Assembly: GCF_001517625.2 (NCBI RefSeq)
Contig: NZ_LN999828.1
Coordinates: 1,318,303-1,382,302 of the forward strand
Reading direction: 5' to 3'
DNA from: Clostridium sp. AT4
GTDB lineage: Bacteria > Bacillota > Clostridia > Lachnospirales > Lachnospiraceae
DNA length: 64,000 bases
Below, piece after piece: positions 8,862 through 18,157 of the stretch. The translations under genes were made by a program, and so were the position numbers. The notes under the pieces are model-generated. The model saw only the letters and a list, made by a program, of their open reading frames with translations, was not told where the DNA came from and searched no databases. The number at the start of each line of letters is the position of its first letter. The stretch's first letter is position 1.

Positions 8862-10927
8862 TGATCAGTTCTCCTTTTTTGTTTATAAAATACAGCAGCC
8901 GCGTCAAAAAGTCCTCTCAGATCGTACTGATTGTTCAGGCGGATCACATTGACGGTTCTTCCTGCTACAAAGCGTTCCAGCTTTTCCATATATTCGCCGG
9001 AGGTAATGGAACCCTCGGCTACATAGGTCAATCCCTTTTCCCAGCTGGCTGTAAGCTCCGGATTTAAAAGCTGGCGGATGGAATGATCCACCACATCATA
9101 CACCATTTCCCCTAAAAGGGACGGCGTGATCACCTGTGTCTTTCCATTTAAAGAAAGATACTGGATACTCACCAGTTTTTTTAAAATCTCCGCGCGGGTG
9201 GCGCTGGTACCGATACCGCTTCCCTTGATCTGGGCCCGCAGCTCCTCATCCTCAATGAGCTGGCCCGCATTTTCCATCGCCAGGATCATAGAGCCTGAGG
9301 TATATCGCTTGGGAGGTGAGGTTTCCCCTTCCTTCACCCGCAGGTCCGCTACAGTAAGTATATCATTTTTTTTCAAATCTGCAAGCACCTGTAACAGTTC
9401 TGTTCTGTCAACTTTTGGGGATTCTGTATTATTTTTATCGGGATTCTCCTCTTTCTGGTCCTCAAAGGTCTCTTCAACCCCTGGTTTTTTTGCCAGATTC
9501 ACATCCGCCACCTTCAAATATCCGGGCTCGGAAAGCACCTTAAATCCCGCAAAAAAATGCTCCTTTTTCCGCTCCAGCTCCAGGGTATACTTCTGGTAAA
9601 CGGCAGGCGGATAAAAAATACTTAAAAAACGGCGGCAGATCACCTGATAGACCTTTTCCTGCAAGGGTGTAAGCTGTCTTAAGCTGCCCAGTCCCTGGCC
9701 CGTAGGAACGATCGCATAGTGGTCTGTGATCTGTTTGTCGTTGACATACCTGGTTTTTGCCAGGTTCTGCCAGCTGCTTCCCTGCAAAATCTCCTGAACA
9801 AAGGCACTCATGGGGCTGTAGCCGGAGAGTCCGCTTATGTTTTTTCGGATCTCTTTTGCTACCGCCGTGGATAAAACCCTGGCATCCGTACGGGGATAGG
9901 TAACCATCTTTTTTTCATACAGCTCCTGAACGACCTTCAGCGCTTCATCCGGGCTGATCTTAAACATTTTTGAGCAGTCATTCTGAAGCTCTGCCAGATT
10001 GTAAAGAAGCGGCGGATTTTTTGTTTCCTTTTTCTTTTCCTTTGAAACAACGGCAGCTGTAAGCGGTTCCCCTTCCTTTAGATATGCGATCAGTTCTCTG
10101 GCCCGTTCTTCCTCCTTAAAGCCGTTGTCCTTATAAAGGCAGGGCGTTCCAAAATATCTGGAACCTTCCACCGCCTTCCATTCAGCCTCCAGCGGAAGGG
10201 CTCGGCCATCCTTTGCCACTGCGTCAAAGGTTCCGATCACACGATAAAAGGGAGTCTTTACAAAGCTTCGTATCTCCCTCTCCCTGCGGACAACCATTCC
10301 CAGCACACAGGTCATCACACGACCTACGGAAAGAACCGTAAATTTGGTTCCCAGATAGTTTGACATGGCAGGACCGTACCGCAGGGTAAGCACCCGCGAG
10401 AAGTTGATCCCCATCAGGTAATCTTCCTTTGCGCGCAGATAGGCAGAAGCAGAAAGATTATCATATTCCGACTCATCCTTTGCTTCCCGGATTCCCCTGA
10501 GGATCTCCTCCTCTGTCTGGGAATCGATCCACACACGTTTCTGGCGCTTGTCTTTTACTCCTGCCATCTGAGCCACCAGACGGTAGATATATTCTCCTTC
10601 CCGCCCGGAGTCCGTGCAGACATAGATCGTATCCACATCCGGACGGTTTAAAAGCCCCTTTACCACTGCAAACTGCCTGGCTACGCCGGGAATAATCTCG
10701 TATTTGAATTCCTTCGGCAGAAACGGCAGGGTCTGCAGGCTCCAGCGTTTAAATTTCATGTCATAGGCATCCGGATAGCTCATCGTCACCAGATGGCCCA
10801 CACACCAGGTTACAATGGCGTCCTCGGATTCAATATATCCGTCTCCCCGCCGTCCCCGGATCTTTAATGCATCTGCAAACTGCTGGGCTACACTGGGCTT
10901 TTCCGCGATGTACAATGATTTTGACAT
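8858..10927 (-). CDS. topB: DNA topoisomerase III
   Basis: A 689-residue type IA topoisomerase that passes single strands to decatenate DNA. The Toprim domain starts at once (MSKSLYIAEKPSVAQQFADA) with CTDSGREGEYIYRL; the catalytic tyrosine is in MVTYPRTDARVL; GIGTSATRAEIL is the conserved helix near the C-terminus. No C-terminal zinc fingers are present, as in TopB rather than TopA. I prefer the ATG at 10927 over 10939 because homologues start at this point, although the ribosome site is ambiguous. A cluster of dyad repeats lies in the 248 bases upstream. Confidence 0.95.
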   Translation of the reverse strand: MSKSLYIAEKPSVAQQFADALKIRGRRGDGYIESEDAIVTWCVGHLVTMSYPDAYDMKFKRWSLQTLPFLPKEFKYEIIPGVARQFAVVKGLLNRPDVDTIYVCTDSGREGEYIYRLVAQMAGVKDKRQKRVWIDSQTEEEILRGIREAKDESEYDNLSASAYLRAKEDYLMGINFSRVLTLRYGPAMSNYLGTKFTVLSVGRVMTCVLGMVVRREREIRSFVKTPFYRVIGTFDAVAKDGRALPLEAEWKAVEGSRYFGTPCLYKDNGFKEEERARELIAYLKEGEPLTAAVVSKEKKKETKNPPLLYNLAELQNDCSKMFKISPDEALKVVQELYEKKMVTYPRTDARVLSTAVAKEIRKNISGLSGYSPMSAFVQEILQGSSWQNLAKTRYVNDKQITDHYAIVPTGQGLGSLRQLTPLQEKVYQVICRRFLSIFYPPAVYQKYTLELERKKEHFFAGFKVLSEPGYLKVADVNLAKKPGVEETFEDQKEENPDKNNTESPKVDRTELLQVLADLKKNDILTVADLRVKEGETSPPKRYTSGSMILAMENAGQLIEDEELRAQIKGSGIGTSATRAEILKKLVSIQYLSLNGKTQVITPSLLGEMVYDVVDHSIRQLLNPELTASWEKGLTYVAEGSITSGEYMEKLERFVAGRTVNVIRLNNQYDLRGLFDAAAVFYKQKRRTDQ

Positions 10928-11014
10928 GCGATCCCTCATTTTCCTTTTAATATAAATGCCTGCATGCAGGCATATTTAGCTAGTATACCATTAAATAGAA
11001 AATATAGCAATAAT

Positions 11015-11146
11015 TGAGTAAAAATCTCATGTTAAATTCAATCATTCTTTGTGGTTTTGCAGTTTATGAGATAAAATCTCACGATTATTTTTATCTTTGA
11101 TGGAATCCACACAAATAAAAAGAGCCCTTTGTGAGTTTTTATCTCA
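11015..11146. repeat. Three TGAG-N7-CTCA dyads upstream of topB
   Basis: Three 15-bp dyads with the same architecture occur at 11015-11029, 11067-11081 and 11132-11146. The seven central bases are all A or T in each copy, and flanks extend the match to ATGAGAT...CTCAC in two copies (which lie in opposite orientation). Centres are 52 and 65 bases apart. The region lies between the galM stop and the topB start. It could be an operator array for topB; no regulator gene is adjacent. Confidence 0.5.
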
Positions 11147-11187
11147 TCAAAAAGCCCTTTTCTATGTGAATTTTAATATCTGCCTTT

Positions 11188-12252
11188 TTATTCCGTTTCT
11201 GTATAGAACCTATAAACCGTCGTTGTATCGTACACCTCTCCTGCCTTTAAGATCGGGGACGGAAACTCAGGTTTATGACAGGCATCCGGGAAATGCTGGG
11301 TTTCAAAACAGAATGCATGGCGTCCCTCATAGCGGACACCGCCTTTTCCGGGAACCGGATCATTCAGGAAATTGGCTGTATAAAGCTGGATACCGGGAAG
11401 ATCCGTATACGTCTCCATCATACGTCCGCTCTTTGGATCCTTCGCTCTTGCTGCAAGAGATAAAATCCCCGGATCGTGATCTAATACCCAGTTATGGTCA
11501 TAACCATGTCCCAGGATCAATGCTTCATATGGCTCATCAATATCACGGCCCAGAGGCTTCATTTCCGTAAAGTCCATAGGGGTTCCCTCTACCGGAAGAA
11601 TCTCTCCGGTAGGAATGGATACCTCATCTGCAGGAGTAAACTTAGAAGCGGCCAGCCATACCTCCTGATCCATAACAGAACCGCCATCATGGCCCGCCAG
11701 ATTAAAGTAGCAGTGGTTTGTAAAGTTGGCAATGGTATCTGCATCACAGATCATATGGTAATGGATCCGGATGCTGTCATCCTCTGTCAGCGTATAGCTT
11801 ACCTGGATGGATGCGTTTCCCGGATATCCCTGATCTCCGTCCGGGCTCTTTAAAGAAAAAGTAAGGCAGCTTCCCTCGTCGGTTTCTGCGGCCTCACAGT
11901 CCCAAAGGCGTCTGTGATAGAGATCCGGAGCACTGTGAAGATTATTTGGCCCGTTGTTCGCTTCCAGCTTATAGTCCTTTCCGTCAATGGTAATCACTGC
12001 CCCCCCGATACGGTTGGCGTTTCTTCCGATAATTGCGCCAAAATGAGGATTGTTGGACAGATACCCCTCCAAGTTATCATATCCCAGGATCACATCTGCC
12101 ATTTTTCCCTTTTTATCCGGCACATTCATGGTCACCCAGGTTCCTCCAAGGGTGATAAAGTCTGCACTGACTCCGTGATGATTCGTCAGCGTATACTTAT
12201 AGACTGTTTCTCCGGACGGCATCACACCGAATGCCCGTTTTGTAATTGCCAT
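11188..12252 (-). CDS. galM: Aldose 1-epimerase (galactose mutarotase)
   Basis: A 354-residue cytoplasmic enzyme interconverting alpha and beta anomers of galactose or glucose. The catalytic histidine motif is NFTNHCYFNLAG, the second histidine and acid residues are in GHGYDHNWVLD, and the C-terminal catalytic glutamate is in FCFETQHFPDA. GRNANRIGGA is the substrate-binding arginine motif. The ribosome site GGAAGGGG is about twelve bases upstream. It lies 44 bases downstream of asd but has no pathway link to it; no other gal genes are in the window. Confidence 0.94.
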   Translation of the reverse strand: MAITKRAFGVMPSGETVYKYTLTNHHGVSADFITLGGTWVTMNVPDKKGKMADVILGYDNLEGYLSNNPHFGAIIGRNANRIGGAVITIDGKDYKLEANNGPNNLHSAPDLYHRRLWDCEAAETDEGSCLTFSLKSPDGDQGYPGNASIQVSYTLTEDDSIRIHYHMICDADTIANFTNHCYFNLAGHDGGSVMDQEVWLAASKFTPADEVSIPTGEILPVEGTPMDFTEMKPLGRDIDEPYEALILGHGYDHNWVLDHDPGILSLAARAKDPKSGRMMETYTDLPGIQLYTANFLNDPVPGKGGVRYEGRHAFCFETQHFPDACHKPEFPSPILKAGEVYDTTTVYRFYTETE

Positions 12253-12296
12253 AATTGCTATTTACCCCTTCCGTTTATGCAAAGCGCGTCCTTTGC

Positions 12297-13382
12297 TTAT
12301 TTTTCCTTAATATATCCCTTTGCAGTCAGAAGCTCTGCGCAGAGAACGGCTCCGCCGGCAGCGCCGCGGACAGTATTATGGGAAAGTCCTACAAATTTAT
12401 AATCGTAAACCGCATCCTCTCTCAAACGTCCCACAGAAATTCCCATTCCGTTTTCAAAGTCCACATCCAGGCTTACCTGAGGACGGTTATCCTCTTCCAT
12501 ATAACGGATAAACTGAGCAGGGGCGCTTGGAAGCTTTAATTCCTGAGGAAGGCCCTTAAAGCTTTCCAGCTTTTCGATCAGTTCTTCCTTTGTAACCTTC
12601 TTTTTAAACTTTACAAACACAGCCGCTGTGTGGCCGTTTAATACAGGCACGCGGATGCACTGGCAGGTGATCACAGGAGACTGGGCCTTTACGATCACAC
12701 CGTCTTCAATATGGCCCCAGATACGCAGAGGCTCCTGCTCGCTCTTTTCTTCCTCTCCGCCGATATAGGGGATAATATTTCCTTCCATCTCCGGCCAGTC
12801 CTTAAAAGTCTTTCCGGCGCCGGAAATCGCCTGATATGTAGTAGCCACTACCTCATAAGGCTCAAATTCCTTCCAGGCAGTCAGTACGGGAGCATAGCTC
12901 TGAATGGAACAGTTGGGCTTAACGGCAATAAAGCCTCTGGTGGTGCCGAGACGCTTTTTCTGAAATTCGATCACATCAAAGTGCTCCGGATTTACCTCCG
13001 GGATTACCATGGGAACGTCCGGCGTCCAGCGGTGAGCGCTGTTGTTGGAAACCACAGGTGTCTCCGTTTTGGCATAAGCCTCCTCAATGGCACGGATCTC
13101 TTCCTTTGTCATATCCACTGCACTGAATACGAAATCAACGCCTGCAGCTACCTTTTCTACCTCGTTTACGTTCATTACGATCAGGTTCTTTACCGCCTCA
13201 GGCATAGGAGTTGTCATCTTCCAGCGGCCTCCTACAGCCTCTTCGTAAGTCTTTCCGGCAGATCTGGGGCTGGCAGCCACTGTCACTACCTCATACCATG
13301 GATGATTTTCCAGCAGGGCGATAAACCTCTGCCCTACCATACCTGTTGCGCCTAATATGCCCACTCTTAATTTTCTTTCCAT
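12297..13382 (-). CDS. asd: Aspartate-semialdehyde dehydrogenase
   Basis: A 361-residue enzyme converting aspartyl phosphate to aspartate semialdehyde for lysine, threonine, methionine and diaminopimelate synthesis. The NADP site is GILGATGMVGQRF near residue 8; the catalytic cysteine is in KPNCSIQSYAPV. Length and motif spacing match the archaeal/fungal-like branch rather than the E. coli type, a branch also found in Lachnospiraceae. It has an upstream promoter candidate of its own. Confidence 0.95.
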   Translation of the reverse strand: MERKLRVGILGATGMVGQRFIALLENHPWYEVVTVAASPRSAGKTYEEAVGGRWKMTTPMPEAVKNLIVMNVNEVEKVAAGVDFVFSAVDMTKEEIRAIEEAYAKTETPVVSNNSAHRWTPDVPMVIPEVNPEHFDVIEFQKKRLGTTRGFIAVKPNCSIQSYAPVLTAWKEFEPYEVVATTYQAISGAGKTFKDWPEMEGNIIPYIGGEEEKSEQEPLRIWGHIEDGVIVKAQSPVITCQCIRVPVLNGHTAAVFVKFKKKVTKEELIEKLESFKGLPQELKLPSAPAQFIRYMEEDNRPQVSLDVDFENGMGISVGRLREDAVYDYKFVGLSHNTVRGAAGGAVLCAELLTAKGYIKEK

Positions 13383-13460
13383 GTCTCGCTCTCCTCGTCT
13401 TTCTTTTTCATAATCCTTCCGCTGATGATATGGGAAGCCTCCCCTGTAGGATTATTTCCT

Positions 13461-13489
13461 ATCCTATACCAAAGTAAAGAAAAATGCAA
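13461..13489 (-). promoter_or_regulatory. Candidate promoter of asd
   Basis: TTGCAT, 17 bases, TAGGAT on the minus strand in the 154-base gap between parC and asd. The -10 box is weak. Confidence 0.4.
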
Positions 13490-13536
13490 CCAGAAATTCG
13501 TGTTTTGCGCACATTTGTATTTCCATGGCGTACTTT

Positions 13537-15771
13537 TTACTTCTTTGTGCCTTTCGCATCCCGCTTAGTGATCCGCATTCCGCTCAAATTGATCTCCCTG
13601 TCTTTATAGGTAATGGCATACGGCTCATCGCCCAGCAGATAAAGCTGCTCCAGCTCTTCATTTTTGGAAAGCTTTATGCCTCTGACACCTCTGGATGCCT
13701 TTTTAAGTACGGAAATGTCCTCCAACGGGAACCTCAGGAAATATCCCCCCGTGGTCTGAAGCACGACGGTAGCTGTCTGCTCCTCTACCAGCGCTACAGA
13801 CAGGACTTCGTCCCCTTCCTGAAGCTTGGTAGCTGCCACCATGCGGTTATTAGTCTCAAACTCTTCTCCCGGCACCTGCTTTACCATAGCAAGCTTTGTG
13901 GCAAACACGAGCTTTCTTCCTTTCAGCTCCTGGGCGCAGGTAAGAAGACAGATCCGGTCTTCTCTTCCATCATATTTGCTCAAGTTTTCAATGGGCACAC
14001 CCTTATCTCTCAGCTTTCCTGAGGGGATATCCAATGCCTTGATCTGATGCAGTGTTCCTGAGGCCGTAAACAGGCAGATCTTATCCGTATTCAGGCAGCG
14101 CTTTACATATACCTGCTCCGTATCCACCGTTTCCTGATTCCGTTCGTAAGTAGACTTATCCAAAAGCTTACAATAGCCGAAACGATCCATCACAAAAACA
14201 ACCTCCTGAACCGGAACTGCATTTTCCACATAAACTGCCTCTGGGCCGTCCTCGATCCGCGTCCGTCTTGGGACTGCAAATTCCTTCCGGATAGCTGCCA
14301 GATCGTCCTTGATCACTCGGTTCATCACCCCACGGCTGCCCAGGATCTTTTTGTAGCTTTCAATTCGTTTTAAGGTTTCCTTATGCTCCTTTTCCAGAGC
14401 CAGAATTTCCAGACCGATCAGCTTGTACAGCCGCATTTCCAAAATAGCAGACGCCTGGCGCTCTGTAAAGTGGAGCTTCTTTGCCTCCTCCTCAAATCCC
14501 GGCATCCGGAAATGGATATTGCTCACATCACCAGATACCAGACAGGCCTTCGCATCCTTTAAGCTTTTAGAACCTCTTAAAATTGCGATAATCAGGTCAA
14601 TGCAGTCACAGGCGCTTATGAGACCCTCCTGAATTTCCTTCTTTTCCAGTTCCTTTTCCAGAAGCACATTGTATTTACGCTCCGTATTCTGATACTGGAA
14701 TTCCAGAAAATTGCGGAGAATCCCCTTTAAATTCAGCGTTTCCGGACGTCCGTCCGCAATAGCCAGCATATTGATGCCAAAGGTATCCTCAAGCTTTGTC
14801 TTCTTATATAAAATGTTCTTGATCCGGTCAATATCCGCGTCCTTTCTCAGCTCCAGTACGATACGGATCCCGTCCTTATTGGACTGATTGGAAATATCCA
14901 CCACATCCGTAAGCTTTTTAGACTCTACCAGATCGGCTACGTCCACCAGAAACTTATTAATACCTGCTCCGATCATGGTATAGGGAATTTCCGTGATCAC
15001 CAGCTTGTCCTTATCTGCCTTGCGCTTTCCAAGTTCCACCTCAAAACGGCCTCTGAGCTTTATTTTTCCCGTTCCGCTTTCATAGATCTCCGGAAGGTCG
15101 CTCTTATTTGCGATAATGCCTCCGGTGGGGAAATCCGGCCCCGGCATATGCTCCATCAGCTCTGCCGCAGTGATTGCGGGATTGTCAATATAGGCAGTTA
15201 CCGCATCAATTACCTCTCCCAGATTGTGAGGGGGGATACTGGTGCTCATGCCTACCGCAATTCCCTCAGCTCCGTTTATCAGAAGGTTCGGCACCCGGAC
15301 GGGAAGAACCTCCGGCTCCTTCTCCGTTTCATCATAATTGGGAACGAAATTTACGGTCTTATCCAAATCCTTTAAATAGACCTCCTGGGCAAATTTCTCC
15401 AGCCTTGCCTCCGTGTATCGCATAGCCGCCGCTCCATCACCCTCAATAGAGCCGAAATTGCCATGGCCGTCTACCAGAGCCATTCCCTTTTTAAATTCCT
15501 GGCTCATAACTACCAGCGTATCATAGATAGAACTGTCGCCGTGGGGATGGTATTTACCCATGGTATCGCCTACGATACGGGCGGATTTCCTGTGGGGCTT
15601 GTCGTAATCCAGGCGCAGCTGGCTCATATCATAGAGCACCCGGCGCTGAACGGGCTTTAAGCCGTCCCTGGCGTCGGGAATCGCTCTTGCAGTAATGACG
15701 CTCATGGAATAATTCATGTAGCTGCGCTGCATTTCCTCGCTGTATTCTGTCCGTAATATCTTTTCTGCCAT
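13537..15771 (-). CDS. parC: DNA topoisomerase IV subunit A (ParC/GyrA-type)
   Basis: A 744-residue type IIA topoisomerase subunit that cuts and rejoins the DNA gate segment. The catalytic tyrosine is in [10 protein letters not shown]; the quinolone-determining region reads [14 protein letters not shown], with the serine and aspartate of susceptible enzymes. The C-terminal beta-pinwheel lacks a GyrA box (the QRRGGKG motif needed for supercoiling), with [10 protein letters not shown] in that region, so topoisomerase IV is favoured over gyrase. It starts 14 bases after the parE stop, so the pair is co-transcribed. Some annotation pipelines call this gyrA. Confidence 0.88.
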   Translation of the reverse strand: MAEKILRTEYSEEMQRSYMNYSMSVITARAIPDARDGLKPVQRRVLYDMSQLRLDYDKPHRKSARIVGDTMGKYHPHGDSSIYDTLVVMSQEFKKGMALVDGHGNFGSIEGDGAAAMRYTEARLEKFAQEVYLKDLDKTVNFVPNYDETEKEPEVLPVRVPNLLINGAEGIAVGMSTSIPPHNLGEVIDAVTAYIDNPAITAAELMEHMPGPDFPTGGIIANKSDLPEIYESGTGKIKLRGRFEVELGKRKADKDKLVITEIPYTMIGAGINKFLVDVADLVESKKLTDVVDISNQSNKDGIRIVLELRKDADIDRIKNILYKKTKLEDTFGINMLAIADGRPETLNLKGILRNFLEFQYQNTERKYNVLLEKELEKKEIQEGLISACDCIDLIIAILRGSKSLKDAKACLVSGDVSNIHFRMPGFEEEAKKLHFTERQASAILEMRLYKLIGLEILALEKEHKETLKRIESYKKILGSRGVMNRVIKDDLAAIRKEFAVPRRTRIEDGPEAVYVENAVPVQEVVFVMDRFGYCKLLDKSTYERNQETVDTEQVYVKRCLNTDKICLFTASGTLHQIKALDIPSGKLRDKGVPIENLSKYDGREDRICLLTCAQELKGRKLVFATKLAMVKQVPGEEFETNNRMVAATKLQEGDEVLSVALVEEQTATVVLQTTGGYFLRFPLEDISVLKKASRGVRGIKLSKNEELEQLYLLGDEPYAITYKDREINLSGMRITKRDAKGTKK

Positions 15772-15785
15772 TTTGTCCTCTCCTG

Positions 15786-17705
15786 TTATGCGTCGATCTC
15801 AGCCTCATCGGCGTGCTCATAGATAAACTGGCGGCGGGGGCCTACCTCGCTGCCCATCAGCATCTCTGTCACCTCAGAAGCCAGCCTTGCGTCCTCGATC
15901 TCAACCCGCTTTAATACCCGGCGTTCCGGATCCAGGGTCGTTTCCCAGAGCTGCTCCGCATCCATTTCACCAAGACCCTTATAGCGCTGCAGGGTAAAAT
16001 CACCCTTGTGGGTCCTGCGATAACGTTCCAGCTCCTTTTCATCATACAGATACTGCTCCTCCCCCTTTTTGGGGATTACCTTAAACAGAGGCGGCATGGC
16101 AATATACACATGGCCGTCATAGATCAGCTCCGGCATAAACCGGTATAAAAAGGTAAGAAGCAGCGTATCAATATGGCTTCCGTCCACATCCGCATCCGTC
16201 ATGAGGATAATCTTGTCATAGCGCAGCTTCGTGATATCAAAATCATTTCCATAACCCTCTGAAAAGCCGCAGCCAAAGGAATTGATCATGGTCTTGATCT
16301 CCGCATTTGCCAGCACCTTATCCATAGAAGCCTTTTCTACATTTAAAATCTTTCCGCGGATAGGCAGAATGGCCTGATACTGCCGGTTTCTGGCTGTCTT
16401 TGCAGAGCCGCCGGCAGAATCTCCCTCTACGATAAAAATTTCACATTTGGAAGCGTCCCGGCTCTCGCAGTTTGCAAGCTTTCCGTTGCTGTCAAAAGAA
16501 AAACGGGATTTGGTCAGCATATTTGTCTTTGCCTTTTCCTCAGCCCTGCGGATCTTTGCAGACTTTTCCGCACAGCCGATCACTCCCTTTAAGACCTCCA
16601 CATTCCGGTCAAAGTACAGCTGCAGCTCATCTCCCGCTACGGTAAATACTGCCTTGGTAGCGTCTGCGCTTGCCAGCTTTGTCTTGGTCTGTCCCTCAAA
16701 GATAGGGTCCGGATGCTTCACTGCGATCACAGCTGTCATACCGTTTCGGGTGTCCGCTCCCGTAAAGTTAGGATCTTTTTCCTTTAAAATACCAAGCTCT
16801 CTGGCATAAGAATTAATCATAGCAGTAAAACGGGTTTTAAAGCCTGCCAGATGGGTGCCGCCCTCCTGGGTGAAAATATTATTACAGAAGCCAAGGATAT
16901 TCTCCTCGAAGGTATCTACAAACTGGATGGCTGCCTCAACCTCTACCCGGTCTACCTCTCCTTTAAAATAAATGGGCTCATGAACGGGAGTTTTTCCTGA
17001 ATTTAATTCTTTCACATAAGAAATAATTCCCTCCGGCTCATGATAAGTAATGGCTTCCTCTTCTCCGCTCCGGTGATTCTCATAAAAAATCGTCAGATTG
17101 GGATTCAGATAGGCTGTCTCATGGAGACGGCTTTTCAGCCAGTCTGCCTTAAAGCGTGTCTTTTCAAAGATTTCTCCATCCGGAAGAAAATTAATCTGGG
17201 TGCCGCTTTCCCTGCTCTTTCCCACAACCGGAAGAAGGCCCTGCTCCAGCTCAACCACCGGACGGCCCTTCTCATAGGCATCATGATAGACCAGACCGCC
17301 CCGGCTGATCTTTACATCCATATATTCCGAAAGGGCATTTACCACAGAGGAGCCTACGCCGTGAAGACCGCCGCTGGTTTTATATGCCTCATTGTCAAAC
17401 TTGCCGCCCGCATGAAGGGTGGAAAGAACGATTCTGGCTGCCGAAACGCCTTTCTGGTGCATTTCCACCGGAATCCCTCGTCCATTGTCCTTTACAGTGC
17501 AGGAACCGTCCTTTTCCAGTTTCACCCAGATCTTAGAGCAAAAGCCAGCCAGATGCTCGTCCACTGCATTATCTACAATCTCATAGATCAGATGGTTCAG
17601 TCCCTTGGTACCAACGCCGCCTATGTACATACCCGGCCGCTTGCGGACGGCCTCCAGGCCCTCTAAGACGGTAATACTGTCCGCATTATATTGTTCTGTT
17701 GCCAT
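15786..17705 (-). CDS. parE: DNA topoisomerase IV subunit B (ParE/GyrB-type)
   Basis: A 639-residue ATPase subunit. GHKL ATPase motifs: EIVDNAVDEHLAGF, VKDNGRGIPVEMH and GGLHGVGSSVVNALS in the first 120 residues; the QTKTKLAS loop follows; the Toprim domain has FIVEGDSAGGSAK and LMTDADVDGSHI, and the C-terminus ends near QRYKGLGEMDAEQLWETT. It is paired with parC downstream. A promoter and a GC-rich leader hairpin lie directly upstream. Confidence 0.9.
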   Translation of the reverse strand: MATEQYNADSITVLEGLEAVRKRPGMYIGGVGTKGLNHLIYEIVDNAVDEHLAGFCSKIWVKLEKDGSCTVKDNGRGIPVEMHQKGVSAARIVLSTLHAGGKFDNEAYKTSGGLHGVGSSVVNALSEYMDVKISRGGLVYHDAYEKGRPVVELEQGLLPVVGKSRESGTQINFLPDGEIFEKTRFKADWLKSRLHETAYLNPNLTIFYENHRSGEEEAITYHEPEGIISYVKELNSGKTPVHEPIYFKGEVDRVEVEAAIQFVDTFEENILGFCNNIFTQEGGTHLAGFKTRFTAMINSYARELGILKEKDPNFTGADTRNGMTAVIAVKHPDPIFEGQTKTKLASADATKAVFTVAGDELQLYFDRNVEVLKGVIGCAEKSAKIRRAEEKAKTNMLTKSRFSFDSNGKLANCESRDASKCEIFIVEGDSAGGSAKTARNRQYQAILPIRGKILNVEKASMDKVLANAEIKTMINSFGCGFSEGYGNDFDITKLRYDKIILMTDADVDGSHIDTLLLTFLYRFMPELIYDGHVYIAMPPLFKVIPKKGEEQYLYDEKELERYRRTHKGDFTLQRYKGLGEMDAEQLWETTLDPERRVLKRVEIEDARLASEVTEMLMGSEVGPRRQFIYEHADEAEIDA

Positions 17706-17727
17706 TCTTATCCTCCATATTCATGAA

Positions 17728-17756
17728 GCACGCCCCTTAAAAATTAAGGAGCGCGC
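17728..17756 (-). promoter_or_regulatory. GC-rich hairpin in the parE leader
   Basis: A 13-bp stem (17728-17740 with 17744-17756; two G-U pairs in RNA) with a three-base loop lies between the candidate promoter and the parE ribosome site. It has no following T-run, so it looks like a 5' leader structure rather than a terminator. Confidence 0.5.
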
Positions 17757-17772
17757 CGGTTTGTCTCATAGT

Positions 17773-17801
17773 ATTAAATCATATTTGAAAGATTTTTTCA
17801 A
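17773..17801 (-). promoter_or_regulatory. Promoter of parE-parC
   Basis: TTGAAA, 17 bases, TTTAAT on the minus strand. The -35 box abuts the stop codon of the small upstream gene. Confidence 0.55.
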
Positions 17802-17803
17802 GT

Positions 17804-17998
17804 TCATTGGGCCTCAAGCTTCTTTTCCAGCTCTTCTGCAAGGCGTTTCAGCTCCGGCCCCGGAGGATGCATATCAAAATCAAGGTGTGCTAAAAGCTCC
17901 CGGACGCGATCCGGGCGGCCGCCGATCACAAGATCAAGATCCATAACAAGGCAGTCTCTTTCCTGTTTCTCTTTTTCACAGATATCCTTTTTGTACAT
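17804..17998 (-). CDS. Small unrecognised protein upstream of parE
   Basis: A 64-residue charged protein (opening MYKKDICEKEKQERDCL). The middle, DLVIGGRPDRVRELLAHLDF, followed by PPGPELKRLAEELEKKLEAQ, suggests helices with a charged amphipathic C-terminus. AAGGG lies eight bases before the ATG. It is codirectional with parE-parC and may be transcribed in part with them. I do not recognise the family. Confidence 0.55.
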   Translation of the reverse strand: MYKKDICEKEKQERDCLVMDLDLVIGGRPDRVRELLAHLDFDMHPPGPELKRLAEELEKKLEAQ

Positions 17999-18089
17999 AA
18001 CATTTCCCTTCTGAAAAATTATTCTTTTATAAAAAGAATGGCCGGATCTATTCCTGATTATACCTCTGGCTGAATCCGGAAATAAAAAC

Positions 18090-18118
18090 TTGTATTTTTA
18101 GAAAAAGTCTGCTAATAT
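18090..18118 (+). promoter_or_regulatory. Promoter of the MFS transporter
   Basis: TTGTAT, 17 bases, TAATAT, about 40 bases before the ATG at 18158. Confidence 0.6.
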
Positions 18119-18157
18119 GGAACATCCGCGGCTAAAAATACAGGAGGATACGATTCA

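Noticed and set aside
11121-11160. Rho-independent terminator for galM
   Set aside because: The flanking AGCCCTTT octamers are direct, not inverted, repeats; only the short TGAG/CTCA arms pair.
12711-13355. 214-residue ORF antisense to asd
   Set aside because: Long because of codon bias in asd; no recognisable domain.
13537-17705. Calling the parC-parE pair DNA gyrase
   Set aside because: The C-terminal pinwheel lacks a GyrA box, and the window has no recF/dnaA context; topoisomerase IV fits better, though not proven.
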